From an uncultured Hyphomicrobiales bacterium (GTDB taxonomy: Bacteria > Pseudomonadota > Alphaproteobacteria > Rhizobiales > Beijerinckiaceae): a stretch of DNA of 36,662 bases. The translations under genes were made by a program, and so were the position numbers. Shown here one piece after another: positions 27,055 through 35,920 of the stretch (position 1 is its first letter; each line of letters opens with the position of its first letter). The stretch covers positions 1 through 36,662 of the forward strand of contig CAIRGA010000062.1 in the NCBI GenBank assembly GCA_903877935.1, read 5' to 3'. The notes below the pieces were generated by a model. The model saw nothing but the letters and a program-made list of their open reading frames with translations, did not search any database and had not been told where the DNA came from.

Positions 27055-28032
27055 TCAAGCGCTCCCGATCAATATTCCCGCGATGAATACGAGTGCGCCA
27101 CCGGCAACAACCTGAAATGCCGCTTGTAGGAATGGCGTATCCATGAATTTTGCACGGATCCACGCAATAGCCCAAAGCTCGACAAGAACGATGAACGTCG
27201 CAATGGCTGTGGCCAGTAGAAACGCATTAGGAACACTATCCGGCACAAGATAGGGTAACGTGTGTCCAATGCCACCGATTGTCGTCATCAGGCCACATAT
27301 GGCGCCTCTAATCCATGGCGAACCACGGCCCGTCAATGAGCCATCATCGGACAAGGCTTCGGCAAAACCCATCGAAATGCCAGCACCAATGGACGACGCC
27401 ATACCAACAAGAAAGGTAGGCCAGTTGCCATGGGTAGCAAAAGCCGCTGCAAAAACGGGCGCCAGTGTCGAAACAGAGCCATCCATTAACCCCGCAAGAC
27501 CGGGTTGGACGTATTGAAGCACAAACATACGCTTCTTTGTTTCAGCTTCCTCATCGGCAGCAGCGCCCTTGCCTGTCGCTTCCATCAAATCGATGGTTTT
27601 CTTTTCGTGGGTGCGCTCAAGTTCGGCTAATTTGAGAAGAAGACCGCGGATATCGATATCCAACACGCGATCGGCCGATTTTTCATAAAAATTTGCGGCC
27701 TGCATTTCCATGATTTCAGCTTCTTGGCGCATTTTATCGACACCAAGATTTTTAATCATCCAGACGGGGCGACGCTTCAAAAATCCCTTAACATCTTCCC
27801 GCCGAATGGGAGAAAGATGCTCGCCAAACCGGGTTTTATACATTTCATAGAGCATGTCACGATGCCCACGCTCGTCTTGTGCCATCTCGTCAAAGACCGC
27901 GGCGGAATGAGGGTAGACGTCACGCACTTCGTCCGCAAAACTCTGATAAATCCTAGAATCTTCCTCTTCATTGGAGATCGCAAGCGTCAGAATATCGCGT
28001 TCGGTAAGTTCGGACAGAGCAAGCTGGGCCAT
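27055..28032 (-). CDS. mbfA: Membrane-bound ferritin-like protein / VIT1-CCC1 fusion (MbfA)
   Basis: 325 aa; N-terminal rubrerythrin-like EExxR and DExxH motifs (NEEEDSRIYQSF, DEMAQDERGHRDML), C-terminal VIT domain (GLAGLMDGSVSTLAPVFAAAF...GAGISMGFAEALSDDGSL). Confidence 0.9.
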   Translation of the reverse strand: MAQLALSELTERDILTLAISNEEEDSRIYQSFADEVRDVYPHSAAVFDEMAQDERGHRDMLYEMYKTRFGEHLSPIRREDVKGFLKRRPVWMIKNLGVDKMRQEAEIMEMQAANFYEKSADRVLDIDIRGLLLKLAELERTHEKKTIDLMEATGKGAAADEEAETKKRMFVLQYVQPGLAGLMDGSVSTLAPVFAAAFATHGNWPTFLVGMASSIGAGISMGFAEALSDDGSLTGRGSPWIRGAICGLMTTIGGIGHTLPYLVPDSVPNAFLLATAIATFIVLVELWAIAWIRAKFMDTPFLQAAFQVVAGGALVFIAGILIGSA

Positions 28033-28055
28033 GGGATGGCACTCCTAAAGGATTA

Positions 28056-28078
28056 CTGTTTGGAATCCTTCTAAACAG
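28056..28078 (-). promoter_or_regulatory. Iron control element / Irr-box-like palindrome upstream of mbfA
   Basis: CTGTTTGGAA-TCC-TTCTAAACAG: 10-3-10 inverted repeat with one mismatch, 24-46 nt upstream of the mbfA start; resembles the rhizobial ICE core TTTAGAA-N3-TTCTAAA. Confidence 0.7.
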
Positions 28079-28283
28079 CAGCGCAATAAATGCAACACCG
28101 AACTGTACAAACGATAAGCTGAACTTATAATTTTGCGGAAAATCGATACCTCCCCGCCAAAAATCGATGGCTTCTCACAATTCAGAGCGTCATTTATCGC
28201 TTGTGGCGAGGATCAAAATGCCCGCACAATAGGGTTTAATAATCGATTAGAATCGAACAAAATTCAGGCAAGGGCCTATTTGG

Positions 28284-29534
28284 ATGAAATATTCAGTTTT
28301 TAGCCTTATCCATCAGGCCATACGCGGCCAGAAAGATTGGACACCGGCTTGGCGGGATCCTGAGCCGAAGGATGAATATGACATCATACTGATCGGCGGC
28401 GGCGGCCACGGGCTCGCAACCGCATACTACCTGGCCAAAGAACATGGGCTAAAAAATATCGCAGTTTTAGAAAAAGGCTATATTGGGGGCGGGTCCGTTG
28501 GCAGAAATACCACCATTGTGCGGTCGAATTATCAAGAACCGGGCAATATTCCCTTTTACGAATTGTCGCTCAAACTCTGGGAAGGCCTTGAGCAAGACTT
28601 AAATTACAACGTGATGATGAGCCAGCGCGGCGTCTTGAACCTGTACCATTCAGATGGCCAACGCGACGAATATGCGCGTCGCGGCAATGCGATGGCGATG
28701 CATGGCGTCGACGGTGAATTATTAAACCGCGATCAAGTCCGCGAAATGGTACCATTCCTCGATTTTGAAAATGGCCGCTTTCCGATCCAAGGCGGACTTT
28801 TACAGCGCCGTGGTGGAACTGCCCGTCATGATGCCGTGGCTTGGGGATTTGCACGCGGCGCCGACTCCCGTGGCGTTGATATTCTTCAAAATACCGAAGC
28901 CAAACAAATCCGGGTCGAAAATGGCAAGGTTGTGGGGGTTGAAACAAACCGAGGGTTCATCAAAGCCAAAAAAATAGGCATTGTCGCGGCGGGAAATACC
29001 ACCCGTGTTGCGGAAACTGCAGGGCTGCGGCTACCCATCGAATCCTACGTCCTGCAAGCCTTCGTTAGCGAGGCGATTAAACCTTTAATTCCGTGCGTCA
29101 TTACTTTCGGAGCAGGCCATTTTTACATTAGCCAATCCGATAAAGGCGGCTTGGTGTTTGGTGCCTCACTCGACTATTACACCTCCTACGCCGCCCGCGG
29201 CAACCTCCCCGCCGTTGAAGACACGATCGAAGAAGCGATGGCAATTATGCCTGGAATTAGCAGGGTAAGGCTATTGCGCCATTGGGGCGGGATTATGGAT
29301 ATGTCGATGGATGGATCGCCAATTATCGATAAAACTACTATCGAGGGTTTATATTTGAACTGTGGCTGGTGTTACGGCGGGTTTAAAGCAACACCTGGAT
29401 CTGGCTTTTGTTTTGCGCATTTATTGGCAAAAGATGAACTTCATCCCGCCGCAAAAGCATTGCGGTTAAACCGGTTTGAAACAGGCCACGTCATCGATGA
29501 AGCAGGCACGGGCGCCCAGCCTAACCTTCATTAG
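28284..29534 (+). CDS. soxB: Sarcosine oxidase subunit beta
   Basis: 416 aa; MKYSVFSLIHQAIRGQKDWTPAWRDPEPKDEYDIILIGGGGHGLATAYYLAKEHG; RRGGTARHDAVAWG region. Confidence 0.96.
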   Translation: MKYSVFSLIHQAIRGQKDWTPAWRDPEPKDEYDIILIGGGGHGLATAYYLAKEHGLKNIAVLEKGYIGGGSVGRNTTIVRSNYQEPGNIPFYELSLKLWEGLEQDLNYNVMMSQRGVLNLYHSDGQRDEYARRGNAMAMHGVDGELLNRDQVREMVPFLDFENGRFPIQGGLLQRRGGTARHDAVAWGFARGADSRGVDILQNTEAKQIRVENGKVVGVETNRGFIKAKKIGIVAAGNTTRVAETAGLRLPIESYVLQAFVSEAIKPLIPCVITFGAGHFYISQSDKGGLVFGASLDYYTSYAARGNLPAVEDTIEEAMAIMPGISRVRLLRHWGGIMDMSMDGSPIIDKTTIEGLYLNCGWCYGGFKATPGSGFCFAHLLAKDELHPAAKALRLNRFETGHVIDEAGTGAQPNLH

Positions 29535-29556
29535 TATGCCTTTTTAGGATAAAATT

Positions 29557-29835
29557 ATGAGAATACCATGTCCTTTCTGCGGTGAACGAGATTTGCAAGA
29601 ATACAGTTTTCTAGGGGAAGCTGGATTAAAACGACCCGACCCGGAAGCGTCCGATGCACAGAAGCAATTTCATGACTACGTTCACATTAGAAAAAATACG
29701 GCCGGGACAACGAGTGAGCTTTGGCTCCATACCTATGGTTGCCGGTCGTGGATCGTAGTTCAACGTAATACTCTAACCCACGAAATATTTTCGTCTGAAT
29801 TTGCGTCGGATACTTTGAAAGAACTAACCAAATGA
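29557..29835 (+). CDS. soxD: Sarcosine oxidase subunit delta
   Basis: 92 aa; MRIPCPFCGERDLQEYSFLGEA...WLHTYGCRSWIVVQRNTLTHEI. Confidence 0.96.
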   Translation: MRIPCPFCGERDLQEYSFLGEAGLKRPDPEASDAQKQFHDYVHIRKNTAGTTSELWLHTYGCRSWIVVQRNTLTHEIFSSEFASDTLKELTK

Positions 29836-32753
29836 GCCAAATCAATCGGCTGGCGGAAGGTGGTCTGATTAACAGATCCAAACGGTTAAAATTTTCTTTT
29901 GACGGCAAAGAATTTGAGGGATTTGAAGGTGATACACTTGCATCAGCATTGATCGCTAATGGTGTGTCTCTTTTTGGTCGCTCGTTCAAATATCACCGAC
30001 CACGCGGCGTATTGACGGCCGGTTCCGAGGAGCCCAATGCGCTCGTTGAACTCCGAAGCGGCAACCGACTCGAACCAAATACACGGGCTACAACGATTGA
30101 GCTCTTTGATGGTTTGGCGGCGAACAGCCAAAACCGTTGGCCATCCCTAGATATCGACGTCTTGTCGATCAATTCCCTGATGGCACCACTTCTAACAGCG
30201 GGATTTTATTATAAAACATTCATGTGGCCCGCGTCGTTTTGGGAAAAAATATATGAACCTGCAATTCGCAGGGCCGCGGGATTAGGCAAGCCTCCTGAAG
30301 GCTTCGATCCGGACCATTATGAGAAATCTTTTGCCCATTGCGACGTACTTGTCATTGGCGCGGGTCCAGCAGGAATTTCGGCGGCGCTAGCTGCAGGTCG
30401 CGCAGGAGCCCAGGTTATACTGTGTGACGAAGGCCCACGGCTCGGTGGGCGGCTGTTATCAGATAAAGAGTATATCAATGACAAGCCAGCCCTCGATTGG
30501 GTTAGGGACAGCACTTTAGAGCTAGAAAATCTGGCCAATATTCGAATTTTGCGTCGTACGACAGTATTCGGAATTTATGATCATGGGGTCTATGGTGCAA
30601 TAGAACGCGTAAGCGATCATATGGCCATTCCCCGCGAATTTAGCCCTCGACAGCGCAGCTATCGTATCATAACGAAGCGCGCTATCCTGTGTAGCGGCGC
30701 CATAGAGCGGACAATGGTGTTTGGCGACAATGACCGCCCAGGAATCATGCTTGGATCGGCAGTTAGAACCTACGTTAACCAATATGCCGCCATACCCGGC
30801 AAACGCGGCGTCGTGGTTACAAGCTCGAATGATGGTCTTAGCACAGTTGAAACGTTGAAAAAAAATGGAGTACAGGTCGATGCCATTGTAGACACAAGAA
30901 ATGGCGATATGATCCAACATGCGCTCGGCGGAAAGCGGGTGCAAGCGGTTCAAATTATCGATAAAAATGGGAAAACACGGGAAGTTGAGTGCGATCTTGT
31001 TTCAATTTCAAATGGTTGGAACCCTTCCTTGCATCTGACCTGCCACCTGGGTAGCCGACCAGTCTGGGATGAAAACAAAAATGCGTTCCTTCCTGGAAAA
31101 CTCCCGTCAGGCCTAGCGGTTGCGGGTGCGGCGCAAGGTCGATTTAGCCTGCAAGAAGCCCTATATGATGGAATTCGTACTGGAAATGAAGCAGCAGAGC
31201 TAGCAGGATTTGATCCAAAACAGTTTGAAACTCCTTCTGCGGAACCCGAAATTTTCGATCATCGACCGATTTGGCGAATTAAGGCGAGCAAAGGAAAACG
31301 ATTCGTGGACTTTCAGCACGACGTAACCGACCTTGATATTGAATTAGCTAACAGAGAAGGCTTCAAGTCCGTAGAACATATGAAGCGTTACACAACGCTA
31401 GGCATGGCCACAGATCAAGGAAAAACCGCTAATGTCGCGGGGCTCGCAATTCTTGGTGAAGTCTCAAACAGGACGATTTCAGAAGTAGGAACTACTATAT
31501 TCCGTCCTCCATATACTCCTGTCACGCTAGGCGCCCTCGCAGGACATCACAAACATCATGAATTTCGGCCAACAAGGCTAACCCCATCTCATAAATGGGC
31601 TAGTGAGCGTGGTGCCGTTTTCGTTGAGACCGGGCTTTGGATGCGAGCACAATATTTTCCTAAATATTCGGGAGAAAACTGGCTCGATGCGATGATTAGA
31701 GAAGTAAAAGGCACACGCGAAGCTGCTGGAGTATGTGATGTCTCAACATTAGGAAAAATAGATATACAGGGCGAAGATGCGGCAGTTTTTCTTGATCGGA
31801 TATATACTGGCACCTTTTCGACGTTACCGATAGGACGCGTGCGCTACGGTCTAATGCTCCGCGAAGACGGCTTCGTCTTCGATGATGGCACGACAGCTCG
31901 TCTTGGCGAAAAGCATTTCCTCATGACAACGACGACGGCAGGTGCAGCTAAGGTAATGGCCCATCTCGAATTTTGTCATCAAGTATTATGGCCAGAATTA
32001 AATATCGCATTTACGTCAGTAACGGAACAATGGGCACAATATTCAATTGCTGGGCCGAATGCGCGAGCCGTTCTCGAAACGCTAATTGATCCCAATATAG
32101 ACATCTCAAACGACAGTTTTTCATATATGGCATGCAAATCTATAACGATTTGCGGAAATATCCCGGCCCGTCTATTTCGGATTTCGTTTTCTGGCGAGTT
32201 AGCCTATGAAATTGGCGTCCCAAATCGCTATGGAGACGCACTAATCCGCGCCCTTATGGACGTTGGTAAAAAATATGGCTTAATTCCTTATGGACTAGAA
32301 GCCCTAACTACGATGCGTATCGAAAAGGGACATGTCGCCGGCGGAGAACTGAATGGGCAAACAACTCCTCGCGATTTGGGTTTAAATAAGATGGTCTCTC
32401 AAAAGAAGGACTGTATTGGCAAGCATTTGTCGGAACGCCCCGCTTTGCTAGAGAAAAATAGGCCAATTTTAGTTGGACTAAAATCAATAAGTGGAAAATC
32501 AAACCTTTCTGCCGGGGCACATTTTCTTGATATTGGCTCTAACCCCTCACTCGATAATGATTTAGGCCATATGACATCAACGACATATTCACCAACATTG
32601 AATTGTTGGATAGGCCTAGGGCTACTAAAAAATGGTAGAGAACGTTTAGGTGGGACAATACGAGCCGTCGATTTTATGCGAAAAACGGATGTATTAGTTG
32701 AGATTTGCGATCCGATATTTGTGGATATAAATGGAGAGCGTTTACGTGGCTAA
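29832..32753 (+). CDS. soxA: Sarcosine oxidase subunit alpha
   Basis: 973 aa; FDGKEFEGFEGDTLASALIANGVSLFGRSFKYHRPRGV, DVLVIGAGPAGISAALAAGRAGAQVILCDE, C-terminal GcvT domain. Confidence 0.96.
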   Translation: MSQINRLAEGGLINRSKRLKFSFDGKEFEGFEGDTLASALIANGVSLFGRSFKYHRPRGVLTAGSEEPNALVELRSGNRLEPNTRATTIELFDGLAANSQNRWPSLDIDVLSINSLMAPLLTAGFYYKTFMWPASFWEKIYEPAIRRAAGLGKPPEGFDPDHYEKSFAHCDVLVIGAGPAGISAALAAGRAGAQVILCDEGPRLGGRLLSDKEYINDKPALDWVRDSTLELENLANIRILRRTTVFGIYDHGVYGAIERVSDHMAIPREFSPRQRSYRIITKRAILCSGAIERTMVFGDNDRPGIMLGSAVRTYVNQYAAIPGKRGVVVTSSNDGLSTVETLKKNGVQVDAIVDTRNGDMIQHALGGKRVQAVQIIDKNGKTREVECDLVSISNGWNPSLHLTCHLGSRPVWDENKNAFLPGKLPSGLAVAGAAQGRFSLQEALYDGIRTGNEAAELAGFDPKQFETPSAEPEIFDHRPIWRIKASKGKRFVDFQHDVTDLDIELANREGFKSVEHMKRYTTLGMATDQGKTANVAGLAILGEVSNRTISEVGTTIFRPPYTPVTLGALAGHHKHHEFRPTRLTPSHKWASERGAVFVETGLWMRAQYFPKYSGENWLDAMIREVKGTREAAGVCDVSTLGKIDIQGEDAAVFLDRIYTGTFSTLPIGRVRYGLMLREDGFVFDDGTTARLGEKHFLMTTTTAGAAKVMAHLEFCHQVLWPELNIAFTSVTEQWAQYSIAGPNARAVLETLIDPNIDISNDSFSYMACKSITICGNIPARLFRISFSGELAYEIGVPNRYGDALIRALMDVGKKYGLIPYGLEALTTMRIEKGHVAGGELNGQTTPRDLGLNKMVSQKKDCIGKHLSERPALLEKNRPILVGLKSISGKSNLSAGAHFLDIGSNPSLDNDLGHMTSTTYSPTLNCWIGLGLLKNGRERLGGTIRAVDFMRKTDVLVEICDPIFVDINGERLRG

Positions 32754-33354
32754 TTTTGTTTTAGACCCAACATCGGCGTTAGATCCATTTTTAGTAAACC
32801 GTCGTCATGATAAAGAAATTGATAATGCTGGCGTGACTATAAAAGAAGAACGGAAATTTTTGTTTTTAAGTTTGACTGCTTTTAAAAATAATTATGAAGA
32901 ATTATCAGATGTAATATTTTCCGAATATGGCATTACACTGCCCAAATACGGTAAAATAAGTAGGTCTAGTCAAATTAATTTGATTAATATTGCACCAGGT
33001 CAATGGTTAATTTACTCTTTCGACAATCCGATTTCGAATTTTTTATCAATTATCGAACCAATTGTTGGCAATTTAGGCGCAATCGTTGATTTGTCTGATG
33101 CAAGAGCAATTATTAAAATTTCTGGGCCAAAGGTTCGCGACACTTTAGCTAAAGGAGTTTCAATTGACTTGCACCCTCGTAAATTTACACCCGACCGCGC
33201 GGTTTCAACTTTTGCTGCCCAATTAGGCATGACTATATGGCAGTCCGAGGATGGGCTAACTTTTTATATTTCAGTGTTTCGTGCATTTGGTTACTCACTG
33301 CTCAATTGGTTGATTACATCAGCATCTGAATTTGGCTACAATATTGAAATTTAA
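32746..33354 (+). CDS. soxG: Sarcosine oxidase subunit gamma
   Basis: GTG start at 32746 (VANFVLDPTSALDPF) overlapping the soxA end by 8 nt; fourth gene of a soxBDAG operon; APGQWLIYS and VDLSDARAIIKISGPKVRDTLAKGVSIDLHP motifs. Confidence 0.85.
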   Translation: MANFVLDPTSALDPFLVNRRHDKEIDNAGVTIKEERKFLFLSLTAFKNNYEELSDVIFSEYGITLPKYGKISRSSQINLINIAPGQWLIYSFDNPISNFLSIIEPIVGNLGAIVDLSDARAIIKISGPKVRDTLAKGVSIDLHPRKFTPDRAVSTFAAQLGMTIWQSEDGLTFYISVFRAFGYSLLNWLITSASEFGYNIEI

Positions 33355-33390
33355 TACTTCATTATATACTTTTTATTAAGAATTTAATAC

Positions 33391-33410
33391 TGAAAAAGTT
33401 TCAATTTTTT
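33391..33410 (+). terminator. Possible weak intrinsic terminator after soxG
   Basis: TGAAA-AAG-TTTCA hairpin followed by ATTTTTT. Confidence 0.3.
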
Positions 33411-33480
33411 ATTTAAATGAATAAATTTTCGACGCTATTTTAGCAAAGTATTTTTATAATTCTCCATATTTGCCATTTAC

Positions 33481-33500
33481 GGAATTGTGTGGATAATTCC
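33481..33500 (+). promoter_or_regulatory. Candidate lux-box-like dyad upstream of the luxR-family gene
   Basis: 20-bp GGAATTGTGTGGATAATTCC, outer 6-bp arms perfectly inverted, 75 nt upstream of the start. Confidence 0.35.
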
Positions 33501-33575
33501 CTTACGTCAGTTTCCTATTTTTATATCAATCGGACATTGTCGCGATTTTTCAGGAACCAGAATTGGAGGAAGGAA

Positions 33576-34331
33576 ATGTACATTAAACGCCTAAACACAA
33601 ATTTAGAAGAAGACGCACTTTTAACGATGATCGATCGTGTCGATACAATTAGAAAAAATAATGAAATTAACAGCGCCCTCAATGAAATGAAGGAAAAATA
33701 TTCTTTAAAGAATGCTGCCTATATTGGCTATAACATGGGGACATTAACTCAGGCAGAACCTTATGCTTCGGTAACTTATAGTGAGGAATGGATAAATCAA
33801 TATCGTGAAAAGTCTTATCTCGAGATCGATCCAGTATTACAGGCCGTCCAGAAATCAATACTTCCAATCGATTGGCAGTCTTTTGATATTAGCAATCAGA
33901 AAGTTCGTCGTTTTTTCAACGAGGCAAAAGACGCCGGGGTTGGCCGAAATGGAATTTCAATTCCAGTTAGAGGCCGAACTGGAGATTCCGCGATATTCAG
34001 TATAACAGCGAATGCAAAAGATAACGATTGGTTTCAATTTAAACGCCAGTTCATGAGAGATTTTCAAGTCCTCGCGGTGCACTTTCATCAATCGGTATTA
34101 ATATCGAATAATGTAATCCAACCCAAATTCAAACTATCCCATCGAGAAAATGAAGTTTTATATTGGACAGCGTGTGGAAAAACAGGAGAAGAGTCTGCAC
34201 TAATTCTTGGAATTTCTAAGCGAGGCGTAAGATTTCATATTTACAATATTATGCACAAGCTAAATTGTACAAATGTTACCCACGCAGTTGCAAAGGCAAT
34301 TTATTACAATCTGATAAAACCCCCAAGGTAA
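33576..34331 (+). CDS. LuxR family AHL-responsive transcriptional regulator
   Basis: ATG at 33576 preceded by GGAGGAAGG. AHL-binding motif spacing YSEEWINQYREKSYLEIDPVLQAVQKSILPIDW and GISIPVRG; C-terminal LSHRENEVLYWTACGKTGEESALILGISKRGVRFHIYNIMHKLN. Confidence 0.92.
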   Translation: MYIKRLNTNLEEDALLTMIDRVDTIRKNNEINSALNEMKEKYSLKNAAYIGYNMGTLTQAEPYASVTYSEEWINQYREKSYLEIDPVLQAVQKSILPIDWQSFDISNQKVRRFFNEAKDAGVGRNGISIPVRGRTGDSAIFSITANAKDNDWFQFKRQFMRDFQVLAVHFHQSVLISNNVIQPKFKLSHRENEVLYWTACGKTGEESALILGISKRGVRFHIYNIMHKLNCTNVTHAVAKAIYYNLIKPPR

Positions 34332-34427
34332 GCCGATTCGTTACTAATTAAACCCGTCGTTTGTGACGGATATCTTTAGGTAATTTATAAATTATTTTTT
34401 AATCCTGGTAATCAACAGGAGGTAAAA

Positions 34428-35069
34428 ATGATTTTCTTAGTCAATGGATCGGAAAGAGACCAATATTCGTATTATATGAATTCAATGCATAGAATTCGGG
34501 CGGCTGTTTTTCATGACCGCCTCCAATGGGAGGTCAAAGTCGAGAGAGGACAAGAGAAAGATAGGTTCGACGAGCTTAACCCATTATATTTACTGTCACT
34601 TGATGAAGAATCTGGCAGAATAAGAGGGTCAGCAAGGTTATTGCCGACAACTGGACCGAACATGCTTCGGGACGTATTCCCTTCGTTGCTGCCCGAGGAT
34701 GAATTTGTTGAAAGTGCTTCGATTTGGGAAAGCTCGCGCTTTTCCATGGAACCCGGAGCAGAAACGCCCTTACCTGGCCAACTTATTAGTCAAGTAACGG
34801 CAGAATTAATTGCTGGAATTTGTGAAGTCGGGTTAATCGCCGGTTTGACTGACGTTGTTTCAGTATTTGACGCGCGAATGGTGCGCATTATGCGGGCCTC
34901 CGGTAGCCCCGCAACTATTATCGGTAAACCTCAGCGAATTGGTGCATTCATGACTTATGCTGGTCTTTTTGAAGTTAGCGATGCGGCCTTAGCCAATATT
35001 CGTCGTGCTACAGGTCTAGAGGGTTCCGTACTCGAACCACAAAGCGTGTCACGTTGCTTGGCAGCCTGA
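34428..35069 (+). CDS. Acyl-homoserine-lactone synthase (LuxI family)
   Basis: 213 aa; RIRAAVFHDRLQWEV, DRFDELNPLYLL, GSARLLPTTGPNMLRDVFP, ESSRF conserved LuxI positions; strong RBS AGGAGG. Confidence 0.93.
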   Translation: MIFLVNGSERDQYSYYMNSMHRIRAAVFHDRLQWEVKVERGQEKDRFDELNPLYLLSLDEESGRIRGSARLLPTTGPNMLRDVFPSLLPEDEFVESASIWESSRFSMEPGAETPLPGQLISQVTAELIAGICEVGLIAGLTDVVSVFDARMVRIMRASGSPATIIGKPQRIGAFMTYAGLFEVSDAALANIRRATGLEGSVLEPQSVSRCLAA

Positions 35070-35085
35070 TTTAAACTGACGGTTC

Positions 35086-35118
35086 AGGTGCAGGACAAAA
35101 AAACATGATCCTGCACCT
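35086..35118 (+). terminator. Stem-loop downstream of the luxI-family gene
   Basis: Perfect 10-bp arms AGGTGCAGGA / TCCTGCACCT with 13-nt loop, 17 nt after the stop codon; no strong T-tract. Confidence 0.45.
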
Positions 35119-35227
35119 CAATTAATCGACCAATAGACAATTCTTTTTAGGAGCACTAAAGTTTTAAGGATTATAGTCATGAGAATTGGCTATTAATTAA
35201 CCTATAAACAAGGCAATTGCATAAATC

Positions 35228-35920
35228 GTGCCCGAGTTTCTTTCTCCTGCTGAGATTTCAGCGCTCCAGTTGAGTATAAAAATTGCGCTTACAGCCGTAT
35301 TGGCTGAGCTTCCGTTTGCAATATTCTTTGCCTTTATTTTAGCTCGGGGTAAATTTTTCGGTCGCGATATTATAAATATTTTAATTCATTTGCCTTTGGT
35401 TTTACCTCCAGTTGTGACAGGATATTTTCTATTATTGTTGTTTGGTAATAACGGCCCAATTGGTGAAATTTTATCAAAATACTTTGGTGTAAGCTTGGCA
35501 TTTCGATGGACGGGGGCTGCTCTTGCGTCTGCCATTATGGCCCTTCCGCTAATGGTAAGGGCCATAAGGCTGTCAATCGAATCCGTGGATTCCCAAATAG
35601 AGGATGCAGCGAGGACTTTAGGTGCAAACAGTATAATGGTCTTTTTCTCGATAACGCTGCCACTGTCCTATCGAGGCCTTTTAGTTGGAACTATCTTAGG
35701 ATTTGCTAAAGGACTTGGCGAATTTGGAGCGACCATCACCTTTGTTTCCAATATCCCTGGCGAAACCCAAACATTACCGTCTGCAATTTACGGCTATATT
35801 CAAAGCCCCGGAGGCGATCTACCGGCGTTGAGGCTCGCTGTACTTTCTGTATTGGTATCTGTTGCGGCTCTGGCTTTCTCAGAACTATTAGCCCGTATAC
35901 ATCTTGCAAAGTCAGCTTGA
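35228..35920 (+). CDS. modB: Molybdate ABC transporter permease
   Basis: 230 aa, GTG start; LPLVLPPVVTGYFLLLLFG, ALPLMVRAIRLSIESVDSQIEDAARTLGA, GFAKGLGEFGATITFVSNIPGETQTLPSAIY. Confidence 0.93.
   Translation: MPEFLSPAEISALQLSIKIALTAVLAELPFAIFFAFILARGKFFGRDIINILIHLPLVLPPVVTGYFLLLLFGNNGPIGEILSKYFGVSLAFRWTGAALASAIMALPLMVRAIRLSIESVDSQIEDAARTLGANSIMVFFSITLPLSYRGLLVGTILGFAKGLGEFGATITFVSNIPGETQTLPSAIYGYIQSPGGDLPALRLAVLSVLVSVAALAFSELLARIHLAKSA

Noticed and set aside
32731-32745. ATG start for soxG at 32731
   Set aside because: It would overlap soxA more deeply; GTG at 32746 gives a compact 8-nt overlap and a more typical N-terminus. Not certain.
33489-33575. Upstream extension of the luxR-family ORF to 33489
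   Set aside because: A strong GGAGGAAGG RBS lies before ATG 33576, and the extra 29 residues do not look like a LuxR N-terminus; 33489 also falls inside the candidate dyad.
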